Position numbers and translations under genes: made by a program
Part shown: positions 34,425-43,557 of the stretch, piece after piece
How the letters are laid out: each line of letters starts with the position of its first letter
Numbering within the stretch: the first letter of the stretch is position 1
NCBI RefSeq assembly: GCF_009828055.1
Contig: NZ_WTYB01000001.1
Coordinates: forward strand, 697,183-761,182
DNA length: 64,000 nt
Reading direction: 5' to 3'
Source of the DNA: Erythrobacter ramosus
Lineage (GTDB): Bacteria; Pseudomonadota; Alphaproteobacteria; Sphingomonadales; Sphingomonadaceae
The notes under the pieces: generated by a model
What the model was told of the DNA's origin: nothing
Databases searched by the model: none
Seen by the model: only the letters and a program-made list of their open reading frames with translations

Positions 34425-37180
34425 GCGGGATTCTCCTGTTTGGTAGCGAGAATGTCTGTGCCCAAGATTTGTTTCCACGCCTGCGCGACCTCTTGGCGCG
34501 CGGCGGCGAAGGCTTCCAGCAAGCCCTCGTAGCTTTCACACCCGCACGCCCGCGCCAGCGCACGCGCGCCGCTCGGCGGAGGTTCGCGGCCATCGGGGGC
34601 AAGCAGGCGTCCGGCGACCAGCATCCGGCTCATCAGCGCGTGCGGCGCGGCAAGATCGGCGGGGAGCAGGCCGGCCGCAATCAGCCCCTCAAGCGCCGTG
34701 GCAAGATCGGGATCGAGCGCGCGGCGCGCGGTCTCGGCCAGCGGGGTGCCGTCTGCTGCTTCGCCTTTCAATTGCAGATAGTGGACGAGGAATTCGATAT
34801 CGACGAGGCCGCCGCGTGCCAGCTTGGCATCGATCGGACCGCTGGCGGGTTTGTGCTTCGCCATCTCGGCGCGCATCTCGAGCACGGCATCGCGCAGGGC
34901 TGCCCGGTCACGCGGCGCGTGCAAGACTTCGGCGAGCACGTCCTCCAGCTCGGCGCGCGCTTGCGGCGAACCATAGAGCACCCGCGCACGGGCGAGCGCC
35001 ATATGCTCCCACGTCCACGCCGCTTCGCGTTGGTACTTGCCGAACGCCGCGCAGCTGACCGCCAGTGGCCCCTGGTTGCCCTGCGGCCTGAGCCGCGTAT
35101 CGACCTCGTACAGCGCTCCTTGCGCGGTCGGCACCGAAAGCGCGGCGCTGACCCGGCTGGCGAGACGGTTGTAATAGACCGTCGCTCCCAGCGGCCGCGC
35201 ACCGTCCGATTGCGCGGCGAAATCGCCGGTGAACAGATAGACAATATCGAGATCGGAGGCATGGGTCAGCGCCCCGCCGCCCAGCCGCCCGAGGCCGAGG
35301 ATCAGTAACTCGCTATCCGGCACTCGCCCATGCTTGGCCGCGAATTCCTGCACCGTCGCCTGCGCCGCGAGTTGCATCGCGGCTTCGGCGGTGCGCGACA
35401 GGGCGCGGGCGATGTCGAGCGGGTCGGCCAGCCCTTCGATCAGCTGGATGCCCAGCGCAAAGCGGATCTCCCCGGTGATGATCCGGATGGCATCGAGCAG
35501 CGCTTCGTAATCCGCCCGGATCGCCGCCCCGCGCATCCGCGCCATGATCTGCGGCACGTCTCCCGGCAGGTCGAGCGCGTCGCGATCGATCAGCGTGTCG
35601 AGCAGTTCGGGCTTGCGCGCCAATTCGTCCGACAGCACCGGGGCAAGGGTCAGCGCCGCCACCAACCGCCGGGTGAGATCGGGCCGCGCGTCGAGCAGGC
35701 GGAAGGTCGTGATCGCCGATGGCACGCTTTCGATGATGCGCTCCCACCGGTTGATTGCGCGCATCGGATCGTCGCTGGCTGCCATCGCTTGGAGCAGCGC
35801 GGGAGCGAGCCGGTCCCATGCCGCCACGGCCTGCGGGCTGCGGATCGCCGCGTGGCGCCCGTCGCGCCAAGTCTCGATCCGTTCGGCGAGGGTATCAGGC
35901 TCGGGATAGCCCCATTGCCCGAGCTGATGGGTCAGCGCGCTTACCGGCATGGCAACCGGCACCGCCACGGCTTCGGGCTGGCCGATCAGTTCTTCGTAAA
36001 TGCGCGCGGTGCGGGCAGTGATTGCGGTCAATTCCGCCACCAGCGCCGCGCCGTCCGCCAGCCCATCAAGCTGCGCGACATTGTCGAGCGCCGCGCAGTC
36101 GGGCAGCGCGTGGGTCTGGCGGTCATTGACCATCTGCAGGCGGTGTTCGACCTGCCGCAGCCGGTCATAGGCCGCGCCTAAGGTGGCGGCGTTTTCGGAT
36201 GTGATCCACCCGGCGCTCGCCAACGCATCAAGCGCGGCGCGGGTGCCGCGCACCCTGAGCGATGTGTCGCGGCCGCCGTGGATCAGCTGGTGGGTCTGGG
36301 CGTAGAACTCGATCTCGCGAATGCCGCCGCGCCCGCGCTTCACGTCGAAGCCGGGGCCGGGGGCCGGCGGGCCCTCGTGGCTGTCACGGATGCGCTGGGT
36401 GAGCGCGCGAATCTCCTCGATCGCACCGAAATCAAGCTGGGCGCGCCATACGAAGGGGCGGATCTGGCTGAGGAAATCCTCGCCCGCCGCGATGTCCCCC
36501 GCCGCCGCACGGGCGCGGGTGAAGGCCGCCCGCTCCCACGCGAGTGCGTGCCCCTGATAATGGGTCATGGCCGAACCGACGGGGACGCACAGCGGGCTGA
36601 CCTCGCTATTGGGCCGCAGCCGCAGATCGACCCGCAGCGCGTAGCCATCGGCGGTGCTGGACGAGAGCAGTGCCACGATTCGGCGCGCGTAACGCTGCGC
36701 CGCTTCGCCGGGATCATCGGAGGCGCGGCGGGCGAGACGCTCGCGGTCGAACAGCAGGATCGGGTCAATGTCGGAGGAATAGTTGAGCTCGCCTGCACCC
36801 TGCTTGCCGAGGGCCAATGCAATGAAGCCATCGGCCGTGTCGGAATCGGTGCGTTCGGCAATCGCGGTGCGGATCGCACAGTCCAGTGCGCGGTCGGCGA
36901 AAGCCGTGAGTTCGCTTACCACCTGCGCCAGGGGGAAGGCTCCGGCGAGATCGCCGACCGCCAGCGCCGCCGCCAGCGCCAGCCGCTCACGCCGGGGCGC
37001 GACTTCGGCGTCACCCCCATCGCCCTGTGCCTGCGCCCATGCCAGCGCCGCCTCGCCATTACCGGCGGCGAGCAGCGCGGCCAGTTCCGGCTGGCGGTCC
37101 AGCGCCCGCGCCAGAAACGGCGCGTGATTGCGGGCGCGGTGGAGCGCGTGCTCCCAGTCCAGGTTTCGGTTCTCTCCCAT
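34421..37180 (-). CDS. glnE: Bifunctional glutamine synthetase adenylyltransferase/removase
   Basis: 919 aa. Adds or removes AMP on glutamine synthetase according to PII state. Both nucleotidyltransferase domains are intact: the N-terminal one with LGKQGAGELNYSSDIDPIL (about residue 125) and the C-terminal one with GLGRLGGGALTHASDLDIVY (about residue 635). First gene of glnE-bcp-DUF455; 50 bp separate it from the divergent deiminase gene. Confidence 0.95.
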   Translation of the reverse strand: MGENRNLDWEHALHRARNHAPFLARALDRQPELAALLAAGNGEAALAWAQAQGDGGDAEVAPRRERLALAAALAVGDLAGAFPLAQVVSELTAFADRALDCAIRTAIAERTDSDTADGFIALALGKQGAGELNYSSDIDPILLFDRERLARRASDDPGEAAQRYARRIVALLSSSTADGYALRVDLRLRPNSEVSPLCVPVGSAMTHYQGHALAWERAAFTRARAAAGDIAAGEDFLSQIRPFVWRAQLDFGAIEEIRALTQRIRDSHEGPPAPGPGFDVKRGRGGIREIEFYAQTHQLIHGGRDTSLRVRGTRAALDALASAGWITSENAATLGAAYDRLRQVEHRLQMVNDRQTHALPDCAALDNVAQLDGLADGAALVAELTAITARTARIYEELIGQPEAVAVPVAMPVSALTHQLGQWGYPEPDTLAERIETWRDGRHAAIRSPQAVAAWDRLAPALLQAMAASDDPMRAINRWERIIESVPSAITTFRLLDARPDLTRRLVAALTLAPVLSDELARKPELLDTLIDRDALDLPGDVPQIMARMRGAAIRADYEALLDAIRIITGEIRFALGIQLIEGLADPLDIARALSRTAEAAMQLAAQATVQEFAAKHGRVPDSELLILGLGRLGGGALTHASDLDIVYLFTGDFAAQSDGARPLGATVYYNRLASRVSAALSVPTAQGALYEVDTRLRPQGNQGPLAVSCAAFGKYQREAAWTWEHMALARARVLYGSPQARAELEDVLAEVLHAPRDRAALRDAVLEMRAEMAKHKPASGPIDAKLARGGLVDIEFLVHYLQLKGEAADGTPLAETARRALDPDLATALEGLIAAGLLPADLAAPHALMSRMLVAGRLLAPDGREPPPSGARALARACGCESYEGLLEAFAAARQEVAQAWKQILGTDILATKQENPA

Positions 37181-37230
37181 CGCCTGCCTCTCTGGCCCCG
37201 CTGCGCTTGCGTGTCCACCGAGGCTCTGCG

Positions 37231-38232
37231 ATGGGGCGCGGCATGACCATGATCATGCCCCCCGAATGGGCCCCGCAGGACTGGCTATGGATCGGCTTCC
37301 CGCATCTCGCCGAGGAATGGCCCGGTTGGTTCGAACCCGCACAGGTGCAGATGGCGGCCTTCGCCAGTGCTGTGGCGGAGAGCGGACAAGAAGTGCGACT
37401 GCTGGTGCGCGACGAGGCCAACGAAACCCGCGCCCGCTCGCTGGTCAGCAGCAAGGTGTCGCTCGAACGCCGCGTCTATGGCGATGTCTGGCTGCGCGAC
37501 ACCGGCCCGCTGGTGGTGTCGGACAGGGCCGAGCGCACCGCGCGCCGGTTCGGCTTCAACGGCTGGGGCGGCAAGTATCTCATGCCGGGTGATCAGGAGA
37601 TCGGCGCGGAATTGGCGCGGGATGCAGGGCTAGCGCTCACCCACACGCCGATGATCCTCGAAGGCGGCGCGGTGGATGGCGACGGCACCGGGCTGGTCGC
37701 GACGACCGAGCAATGCCTGCTCAACCCCAACCGCAATCCGCAAATGACGCGCGCCGAGATCGAGGCGGAACTTAGCCAGCAGCTCGGGTTCACCCGCGTG
37801 CTGTGGCTGGGCGATGGTCTGATCAACGACCACACCGATGGCCATGTCGATAACCTCGCGCGGTTCGTCGGCCCGAACCGGCTGGTGGTGCCGGAGGCGA
37901 CCGGCGCAGACGATCCCAATGCCGCGATCTACGCCGACGCCGCTGCCCGCGCCCAAGCTGCTGGGGTGGAGGTGGTGCGCATCCCCTCTCCGGGCCTGCT
38001 GACCCGCGACGGAGTGATCGAGCCCGCCAGTTATGTGAACTTCGCGATCACCAGTCACCTCGTGGTGGTGCCGACCTTCGGCTCGCCCCATGATGCGGAG
38101 GGAGTCGCCGCCATCGCTGCGCTGTTCCCCGACCGTGACACCATCGGCCTGCCGGGCGAGGCAGTGCTGGCGGGCGGGGGCGGATTCCACTGCGCCAGCC
38201 AGCAGATGCCCTCGCTGGCGGAGTCAAGTTAA
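37231..38232 (+). CDS. Agmatine deiminase family protein
   Basis: 333 aa PAD_porph-type amidinotransferase fold. Catalytic residues are visible: Glu in LEGGAVDGDG, His in NDHTDGHVDNLARF and nucleophilic Cys in GGGGFHCASQQMP near the C terminus. Probably hydrolyses agmatine to N-carbamoylputrescine for polyamine synthesis; peptidyl-arginine activity is the alternative. ATG 37231 has GAGG upstream; ATG 37243 is possible. Confidence 0.88.
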   Translation: MGRGMTMIMPPEWAPQDWLWIGFPHLAEEWPGWFEPAQVQMAAFASAVAESGQEVRLLVRDEANETRARSLVSSKVSLERRVYGDVWLRDTGPLVVSDRAERTARRFGFNGWGGKYLMPGDQEIGAELARDAGLALTHTPMILEGGAVDGDGTGLVATTEQCLLNPNRNPQMTRAEIEAELSQQLGFTRVLWLGDGLINDHTDGHVDNLARFVGPNRLVVPEATGADDPNAAIYADAAARAQAAGVEVVRIPSPGLLTRDGVIEPASYVNFAITSHLVVVPTFGSPHDAEGVAAIAALFPDRDTIGLPGEAVLAGGGGFHCASQQMPSLAESS

Positions 38233-38267
38233 CGGTTCGTTAGCACATTGGGGCGAAGGTGCAGGTC

Positions 38268-38402
38268 ATGACCCGCGCACTCGCCCTTGCTTTGCCGCTC
38301 GCCGCTGCGACCCGCATCGATTCGATCGATCTGGCGCGGCGGGTGATCGTGCTGGGCTGCGCTGCGGCTCTCATCCTTGCAGGGCAGGCGCTGCCGTTCT
38401 GA
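38268..38402 (+). CDS. Possible 44-residue membrane peptide
   Basis: Open frame of 44 codons plus stop. It starts MTRALALALPLAAATRIDS and ends with a hydrophobic stretch around VIVLGCAAALILAG. GAAGG lies 8 bp upstream of the ATG. Two hydrophobic segments fit a small membrane protein, but alanine/leucine-rich frames arise easily at this GC content; coding status is uncertain. Confidence 0.4.
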   Translation: MTRALALALPLAAATRIDSIDLARRVIVLGCAAALILAGQALPF

Positions 38403-38469
38403 AATCCCGCGCGTAACCGGATCACGGTTTGACGCGAACCCATCCTCGCAACGTGACGAGGATGACCCC

Positions 38470-39246
38470 ATGACCCGCCAACACACCCTTACCGCTGCGC
38501 TGGGCTGTCTTGCCATGCTCGGCGCGGCTGCGCTTGTGTGGCCGCAGAGCGCGCCCGCTGTGGCCGGGGCCAAGGCTGATGCGCCCACTATCGCTGCTGC
38601 GGGCGAGCCGGTGCTGCTCGAGCTATTCACCAGTCAGGGCTGTTCGTCCTGCCCCCCGGCGGACCGGTTAGCGGAGAAGCTGGCGACCCATCCCAATCTG
38701 GTCGTGATCGCCCGGCCGGTGACCTATTGGGACCGGCTCGGCTGGAAGGACACCTTGGCGCGCGAGGATAACACGACGCTGCAACAGGATTACGCCCGCC
38801 GCGGGCTGGCCGGGCGCAACGGGGTCTATACCCCGCAGCTGGTGGTGGACGGCAGCTTCGGCGCGGTCGGATCGCGGTCCGAAGATATCGCCGCCGGGAT
38901 CAAGCGCTACGGCAGCGCAGGCGATGCCGCGATCCGGGTCGCGAAGCGCGACGCGGGCGGCTTCGCGGTCAGCCTCTCCGGCACGGGGGAGGGTAAAGGC
39001 GAGCTGGTGCTGGTCGCCGTGACCCGCAAGGTGACGGTCGGGATCGGCAGCGGCGAGAATGGCGGGCGCAAGGTCGGCTACACCAACGTCCTGCGCGCCG
39101 AACGCAAGATCGCCAATTGGCAGGGCGGCACAGCGAGTGTCGCGATTCGTGCCGATCAGCTCAAGGTGGCGGGGGCCGATGCCTATGCGCTGGTGCTGCG
39201 CGCACCGGGCGGCGGCAATGTGTTCGCGGCGCGCTGGCTACCCTAA
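38470..39246 (+). CDS. DUF1223 thioredoxin-like secreted protein
   Basis: 258 aa. N-terminal signal (residues 1-32), then a thioredoxin-like domain starting LLELFTSQGCSSCPPADRL with a CxxC motif, and a beta-rich C-terminal part. DUF1223 proteins are of unknown function; the CxxC suggests periplasmic redox or copper binding. GAGGATGA precedes ATG 38470. Its stop overlaps the convergent TauE gene. Confidence 0.85.
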   Translation: MTRQHTLTAALGCLAMLGAAALVWPQSAPAVAGAKADAPTIAAAGEPVLLELFTSQGCSSCPPADRLAEKLATHPNLVVIARPVTYWDRLGWKDTLAREDNTTLQQDYARRGLAGRNGVYTPQLVVDGSFGAVGSRSEDIAAGIKRYGSAGDAAIRVAKRDAGGFAVSLSGTGEGKGELVLVAVTRKVTVGIGSGENGGRKVGYTNVLRAERKIANWQGGTASVAIRADQLKVAGADAYALVLRAPGGGNVFAARWLP

Positions 39247-39986
39247 ATCAGGCGCACAAATGCCGCCGCCGCTGCCCCGCCGAGGATCAGGCCCACTGTC
39301 ACTCGCCACAGCGAATCGCTGATCCGCCCAGATACCCGCGCGCCCAGCCGATTGCCCAGAATGATCATGGGTAGCATCAGCAGCGCGAACAGCAGCAATT
39401 CCGGTCGCAGGATGCCGAGCCAGGTTGCGCTGGCCAGACCCGCGCAGGCCGCGATGGTGAAGATCAGCTGCATCGATGCCTTGATGGTCGGACGCGGCAG
39501 GTCTCGCCCGGCATAGTAAGGCACCACCGGCGGCCCGGGCATCCCGGCATAGCCTGTCATCAGCCCGCTCAGCACGCCGACGCCGCCCGTCACCAGGCGC
39601 CCCGGCACGGCCGCACCGCGCTTCGGCAGCAGGATCGCGACAAAGGCGCTGAGAGCGATCAGCGCGATGGCCAGCCGCGCGACATCCTTGCCGGTCAACG
39701 ACAGGGCATACAGCCCGAGCGGCGTGGTCAGCACCACGATGCCGCCGATCGCCCACGCGGTCGGCTCGGCATCGCGGACAAGGCTGCGGATCTCGGTCGC
39801 GCCGATCATCAACGACAGCGCGTTGGCGAGCACCACCGCCTCGACCGGAGGGAGCGCCAACGCCAGCACCGGCACCAGCAGGATCGCCATGCCGAACCCG
39901 GTGAGGCCGCGCACGAAGGCAGACCCCAGCGCCGCTGCCAGCGCAACGGCGATTTGCAGCGCGGTAAAGCCCCCGAAAATCTCCAC
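39243..39986 (-). CDS. TauE/SafE family sulfite exporter-like permease
   Basis: 247 aa with seven to eight membrane helices. The family repeat is visible (FVRGLTGFGMAIL and GVLSGLMTGYAGMPGPP). Exports small organic or inorganic sulfur anions in known members. Start GTG 39986, four bases after the DUF305 stop; no better start is in frame. Third gene of thrS-DUF305-TauE. Confidence 0.85.
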   Translation of the reverse strand: MEIFGGFTALQIAVALAAALGSAFVRGLTGFGMAILLVPVLALALPPVEAVVLANALSLMIGATEIRSLVRDAEPTAWAIGGIVVLTTPLGLYALSLTGKDVARLAIALIALSAFVAILLPKRGAAVPGRLVTGGVGVLSGLMTGYAGMPGPPVVPYYAGRDLPRPTIKASMQLIFTIAACAGLASATWLGILRPELLLFALLMLPMIILGNRLGARVSGRISDSLWRVTVGLILGGAAAAAFVRLI

Positions 39987-39990
39987 GCGG

Positions 39991-40398
39991 CTACTGGACG
40001 CCGCGCGCCTTGAGCCACGCCTGCATCTCGGCAATCTCGGCCTTCTGCGCGGCGATCACCCGGGCGGCGAGATCGCGGGCCTGTTCGTCCTTGGCGTATT
40101 TCAGCGCCACTTCCGACATCTCGACCGCGCCCTGATGGTGGGCCAGCATCCCCTGCATGAAAGCGACATCCGCATCCGTCGGAATGTCGGCCATCCCGGC
40201 GTGCATCCTGTCGTTGACCGCCTTGTAAGCGGCCTGCGCCTCGGTCAGTTCCGACTTAGTCTCGCCGCCCATGTCGTGGCCCGAATGGTCCATCGCCGAA
40301 TGGTCGACGGCAGCGGGCTTGGCGGTGGCGTCGGTGTCCGCGCCGCAAGCGGCTAGCAGGACAAGCGCCGCGGGCGCGAGGATGACAATCGCTTTCAT
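39991..40398 (-). CDS. DUF305 lipoprotein
   Basis: 135 aa. Lipobox LLAAC near residue 18 predicts a lipid-anchored periplasmic protein. The DUF305 domain has the HHQGAVEMSEVA core and the ferritin-like helices; His/Met-rich stretch DHSAMDHSGHDMGG resembles metal-binding tails. Copper handling is suspected for this family. ATG 40398 is preceded by GGAGAATTG; its start lies 2 bp from the thrS stop. Confidence 0.85.
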   Translation of the reverse strand: MKAIVILAPAALVLLAACGADTDATAKPAAVDHSAMDHSGHDMGGETKSELTEAQAAYKAVNDRMHAGMADIPTDADVAFMQGMLAHHQGAVEMSEVALKYAKDEQARDLAARVIAAQKAEIAEMQAWLKARGVQ

Positions 40399-40400
40399 AG

Positions 40401-42404
40401 TCAATTCTCCGACTTGAGATCCGGCGGTGTGCCTTCGCCCTTCAGCATCGCGATCGCTTCGGCGAGGCTCATCACCTTCTGGTGCTCCGCTCCCAACGTG
40501 CGGACGGCGACGGTGCCTTCCTCAGCCTCGCGCTTGCCGACCACCAGGAGGTGCGGGACCTTCGCCAGCGAGTGTTCGCGCACCTTGTAGTTGATCTTCT
40601 CGTTGCGGGTGTCGGTTTCGACCCGGATGCCCGCCGCTTTCAGCTGCGCCTCGACTTCGTGGGCATAGCCATCCGCGTCCGAAACGATGGTCGCGACCAC
40701 TGCCTGCACCGGCGCGAGCCATGCAGGCAGACGTCCTGCGAAATGCTCGATCAGGATGCCGATGAAGCGCTCATACGAACCGAAGATCGCGCGGTGGAGC
40801 ATCACCGGGCGGTGCTTTTCGCCGTCCTCGCCGATGTAGTTGGCGTCCAAGCGTTCAGGCAGCACGCGGTCCGACTGGATCGTGCCGACCTGCCAGGTCC
40901 GCCCGATCGCGTCGGTCAGGTGCCATTCGAGCTTGGGAGCATAGAACGCGCCTTCGCCGGGAAGTTCCTCCCATTCAAGGCCGTTGGCGGTGAGCGCATC
41001 GCGCAATTCCTGCTCGGCCTTGTCCCAATCCGCCTCGCTGCCGAAGCGCTTTTCGGGGCGTAGCGCGAGCTTGATGTCATAGGTGAAACCGAAGTCGCGA
41101 TAGACCGAATCGGCCAGCGCGAGGAAGCTCTGCACTTCGGCCACGACCTGCGCCTCGGTGCAGAAGATATGCGCATCATCCTGCGTGAACTGGCGCACGC
41201 GCATCAGCCCGTGCAGCGCGCCGTGGGGTTCGTTGCGGTGGCAGCAGCCCATCTCGCCCAGCCGGATCGGCAGATCGCGGTACGAGGTGATGCCCTGCTT
41301 GAACACCATCACGTGTGCGGGGCAGTTCATCGGCTTGATCGCGAGCCATTCGGCATCGTCCGCAACCTTGGGCGAGGCAGCACCGCTGTCCTCGTCCACT
41401 TCGGGCACCATGTCGGGCACCGCGAACATGTTCTGCGCGTACTTCCCCCAGTGGCCCGACTGGGTCCATTGGCGCACGTCCATCAGCTGCGGGGTCTTGA
41501 TCTCGCGGTAGCCAGAACCGTCCATCTTGCGACGCATATAGGCTTCAAGTTCGCGCCAGATGCGGTAGCCCTTGGGGTGCCAGAAGACGCTTCCGTGCGC
41601 TTCTTCCTGCAAGTGGAACAGGTCCATCTCGCGCCCCAGCTTGCGGTGGTCGCGCTTGGCGGCTTCTTCGAGGCGCGTGAGGTGGGCGTTCAGCTGCTTC
41701 TTGTTGAGCCAGCCGGTGCCGTAGATGCGGGTGAGCTGCGCATTGTTCTGATCGCCGCGCCAGTAAGCGCCCGCAACGCGCATCAGCTTGAAGGCATCGG
41801 GATCGAGCTTGCCGGTGGAGGGGAGGTGCGGCCCGCGGCACATGTCGAGCCAGTCGGAGCCTGACCAATAGACCGTCAGCTCCTCGCCCTCGGGCAGTTC
41901 CTTGGCCCATTCCGCCTTGAAGGTTTCGCCCTCGCCGGCCCACTTGGCGATGAGGTCCTCGCGGCTCCACACCTCGCGGCGCAACGGCTTGTCGGCGCGG
42001 ATGATGCGGCGCATTTCCTCCTCGATGGCGGGAAGATCGTCCATGCTGAACGGCTCGCGGCTCTCCGGCGCCTTCACGTCGTAATAGAAGCCATCGTCCG
42101 TCGAAGGGCCGAAGGTGATCTGCGTGCCGGGGAACAGCGCCTGCACCGCCTCGGCCAGCACGTGGGCATAATCGTGGCGGGCGAGTTCGAGCGCATCGGC
42201 CTCGTCCCGCGCGGTGACCAGCGCCAGCTCGGCGTCGCCATCGAAGGGGCGGGTGAGATCGCGCAACTCGCCATCGACACGCGCCGCCAGCGCCGCCTTG
42301 GCAAGGCCGGGGCCGATGGCTGCGGCGATATCGGCAGGGGTCGATCCCGCAGGCACTTCGCGCACCGATCCATCGGGCAGGCTGATCTTGAGCAGTTCGG
42401 TCAT
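40401..42404 (-). CDS. thrS: Threonyl-tRNA synthetase
   Basis: 667 aa class II synthetase. In order: TGS domain (1-62), the HxxxH editing domain with [12 protein letters not shown], the catalytic core (about 265-550) with motif 2 [14 protein letters not shown] and zinc Cys in [10 protein letters not shown], and the anticodon-binding domain at the C terminus. A threonine-rich leader ORF and stem structures lie upstream (42534-42608), suggesting attenuation by Thr-tRNA charging. First gene of an operon with DUF305 and TauE. Confidence 0.96.
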   Translation of the reverse strand: MTELLKISLPDGSVREVPAGSTPADIAAAIGPGLAKAALAARVDGELRDLTRPFDGDAELALVTARDEADALELARHDYAHVLAEAVQALFPGTQITFGPSTDDGFYYDVKAPESREPFSMDDLPAIEEEMRRIIRADKPLRREVWSREDLIAKWAGEGETFKAEWAKELPEGEELTVYWSGSDWLDMCRGPHLPSTGKLDPDAFKLMRVAGAYWRGDQNNAQLTRIYGTGWLNKKQLNAHLTRLEEAAKRDHRKLGREMDLFHLQEEAHGSVFWHPKGYRIWRELEAYMRRKMDGSGYREIKTPQLMDVRQWTQSGHWGKYAQNMFAVPDMVPEVDEDSGAASPKVADDAEWLAIKPMNCPAHVMVFKQGITSYRDLPIRLGEMGCCHRNEPHGALHGLMRVRQFTQDDAHIFCTEAQVVAEVQSFLALADSVYRDFGFTYDIKLALRPEKRFGSEADWDKAEQELRDALTANGLEWEELPGEGAFYAPKLEWHLTDAIGRTWQVGTIQSDRVLPERLDANYIGEDGEKHRPVMLHRAIFGSYERFIGILIEHFAGRLPAWLAPVQAVVATIVSDADGYAHEVEAQLKAAGIRVETDTRNEKINYKVREHSLAKVPHLLVVGKREAEEGTVAVRTLGAEHQKVMSLAEAIAMLKGEGTPPDLKSEN

Positions 42405-42499
42405 CGTCGCAGTTCCGTCTCGTTTGGGCGCGCCTTAGGGCAAAGGCAGGCGCACCGGAAGAGCGGTGTTGAGCGATTACCGGTCAGGGAAGGACACCG

Positions 42500-42571
42500 C
42501 GCCGCCCCCAAACCGGGCGGCGGGCTGCCGGACTTAAGCCGCGCGCCGCCGCCCCCGGATGGTAGTCCGGG
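42500..42571 (-). promoter_or_regulatory. Candidate transcription attenuator of thrS
   Basis: Four mutually exclusive segments, read leftward: 1 = 42571-42566 (CCCGGA), 2 = 42559-42546 (TCCGGG running into GGGCGGCGG), 3 = 42523-42515 (CCGCCGCCC), 4 = 42507-42500 (GGGCGGCG). 1:2 and 3:4 can form together, or 2:3 instead (9 GC pairs). A ribosome held in the Thr codons would cover segment 1 and favour 2:3. The 3:4 stem has no U-tract, so control could also be Rho-dependent. Confidence 0.6.
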
Positions 42572-42608
42572 TCGTCGTGGTGCGGGTTGTGGTCAACAGC
42601 ATGGCCAT
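42534..42608 (-). CDS. Threonine-rich leader peptide of thrS
   Basis: 24 codons from ATG 42608 to TAA 42536-42534, 130 bp before thrS. After MAMLL come nine threonines in eleven codons, interrupted by two Arg, using ACC, ACA, ACG and ACT; then Ile, basic residues and Ala-Ala. GGAGG at 42627-42623 is 14 bp upstream, rather distant. The composition is what leader peptides of amino-acid-responsive operons look like (compare thrL). Confidence 0.7.
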   Translation of the reverse strand: MAMLLTTTRTTTTRTTIRGRRRAA

Positions 42609-42703
42609 GGCGGCAAGATTAGCCTCCAACAGCGAAAAGTCACGCGCAAGTTGATGAAGCACACCTTGGAGCGGGCTTTCGGACCCGGGAATGGAAAGCT
42701 TCC

Positions 42704-42737
42704 TTGACAGGAGCGGCGACTCAAATGTAAAGTCGCC
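42704..42737 (+). promoter_or_regulatory. Promoter with dyad for the XRE/membrane-protein operon
   Basis: TTGACA at 42704-42709 and a weak TGTAAA about 16 bp on. A perfect inverted repeat GGCGACT (42715-42721) with AGTCGCC (42731-42737) surrounds the -10. The XRE regulator encoded in the operon could bind here and repress itself (inference). Confidence 0.5.
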
Positions 42738-42763
42738 TTGTCATTATGCAAAAGGAGCTTTCC

Positions 42764-42928
42764 ATGACCCGCATCAACGAGGCACTGCTGCTCGGCTTTG
42801 TGCTGATCGGTATCGCGCTGCTCGCAGTAGTCGATGTGATCCCCGAACAGGTCGCGCAGTATGCCCCGCTGGCGATGGTGCCGTGGATCATCCGTCGCGG
42901 TTCAGGCTGCACGCTTCGGAAGGCCTGA
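42764..42928 (+). CDS. Small membrane protein, first gene of XRE operon
   Basis: 54 aa. Strong AAAGGAGC eight bases before ATG 42764. One clear helix (LLLGFVLIGIALLAVVDVI) and a second weaker hydrophobic stretch near APLAMVPWII; C-terminal tail GSGCTLRKA. Not recognised. Three bases separate it from the next gene. Confidence 0.7.
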   Translation: MTRINEALLLGFVLIGIALLAVVDVIPEQVAQYAPLAMVPWIIRRGSGCTLRKA

Positions 42929-42931
42929 GGC

Positions 42932-43357
42932 ATGGCGCGCAATCCCGCCACCATTCGTTACAACCGGCGCATGGCCGCTATCATGGCGGTCTATATTGCC
43001 GGGATCATGCTCGCGAGCCTTGTGATCGACCGCGCCGCGCCGCTCGGACCCATAACGATCGGGCTCACCCTGCTCCCCGGCCTCGCCATTGTTGCCGCAA
43101 TCGGTGCCATTGGCCGCTTCCTCACCGAACTCGCCGACGAATATCTGCGGATGTTGGAAGTGCGCAAGGTGATCATCGCTACCGGCGTTACCCTCGCGAT
43201 CACCAGCGTATGGGGGTTGCTCGAGCTCTATTCCGCCAGCCTGCCGCGTCTGCCTGTCTTCTACGTGTTCCCGATCTGGTGCGGCGGGCTGTTCGTCGGT
43301 CAGATCGTCAACCGCTTCTGGCTCGGCGACGATGACGACGTGGGCGGCTGCGCGTGA
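42932..43357 (+). CDS. Four-TM membrane protein (DUF2178-like)
   Basis: 141 aa. Hydrophobic helices near residues 17-34, 44-64, 82-104 and 112-130; acidic C terminus LGDDDDVGG. Loosely resembles membrane proteins found beside small XRE regulators; I cannot assign a function. Its stop overlaps the GTG of the XRE gene, so translation is coupled. Confidence 0.75.
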   Translation: MARNPATIRYNRRMAAIMAVYIAGIMLASLVIDRAAPLGPITIGLTLLPGLAIVAAIGAIGRFLTELADEYLRMLEVRKVIIATGVTLAITSVWGLLELYSASLPRLPVFYVFPIWCGGLFVGQIVNRFWLGDDDDVGGCA

Positions 43358-43557
43358 ACAACCGCCTGAAGGTGCTGCGCGCCGAGCGGGACTGGAGCCA
43401 GCAGGATCTGGCCGACCGGCTGGGCGTGTCGCGGCAAAGCGTCAATGCCATCGAGAAGGGCCGTTACGACCCCTCGCTCCCGCTCGCCTTCACCATTGCC
43501 GATGTGTTCGGCCTGCCGATCGAAGCCATTTTCCTCAGAGACGGAGATTCCGAATGA
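43354..43557 (+). CDS. XRE-family (Cro/C1-type) transcriptional regulator
   Basis: 67 aa single helix-turn-helix protein: ERDWSQQDLADRLGVSRQSV is helices 1-3, ending GLPIEAIFLRDG. Very short regulators of this kind (YozG-like) occur next to membrane proteins in many bacteria. Starts with GTG 43354 overlapping the membrane gene and overlaps the hydrolase gene at its 3' end by 4 bp. Confidence 0.88.
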   Translation: MNNRLKVLRAERDWSQQDLADRLGVSRQSVNAIEKGRYDPSLPLAFTIADVFGLPIEAIFLRDGDSE

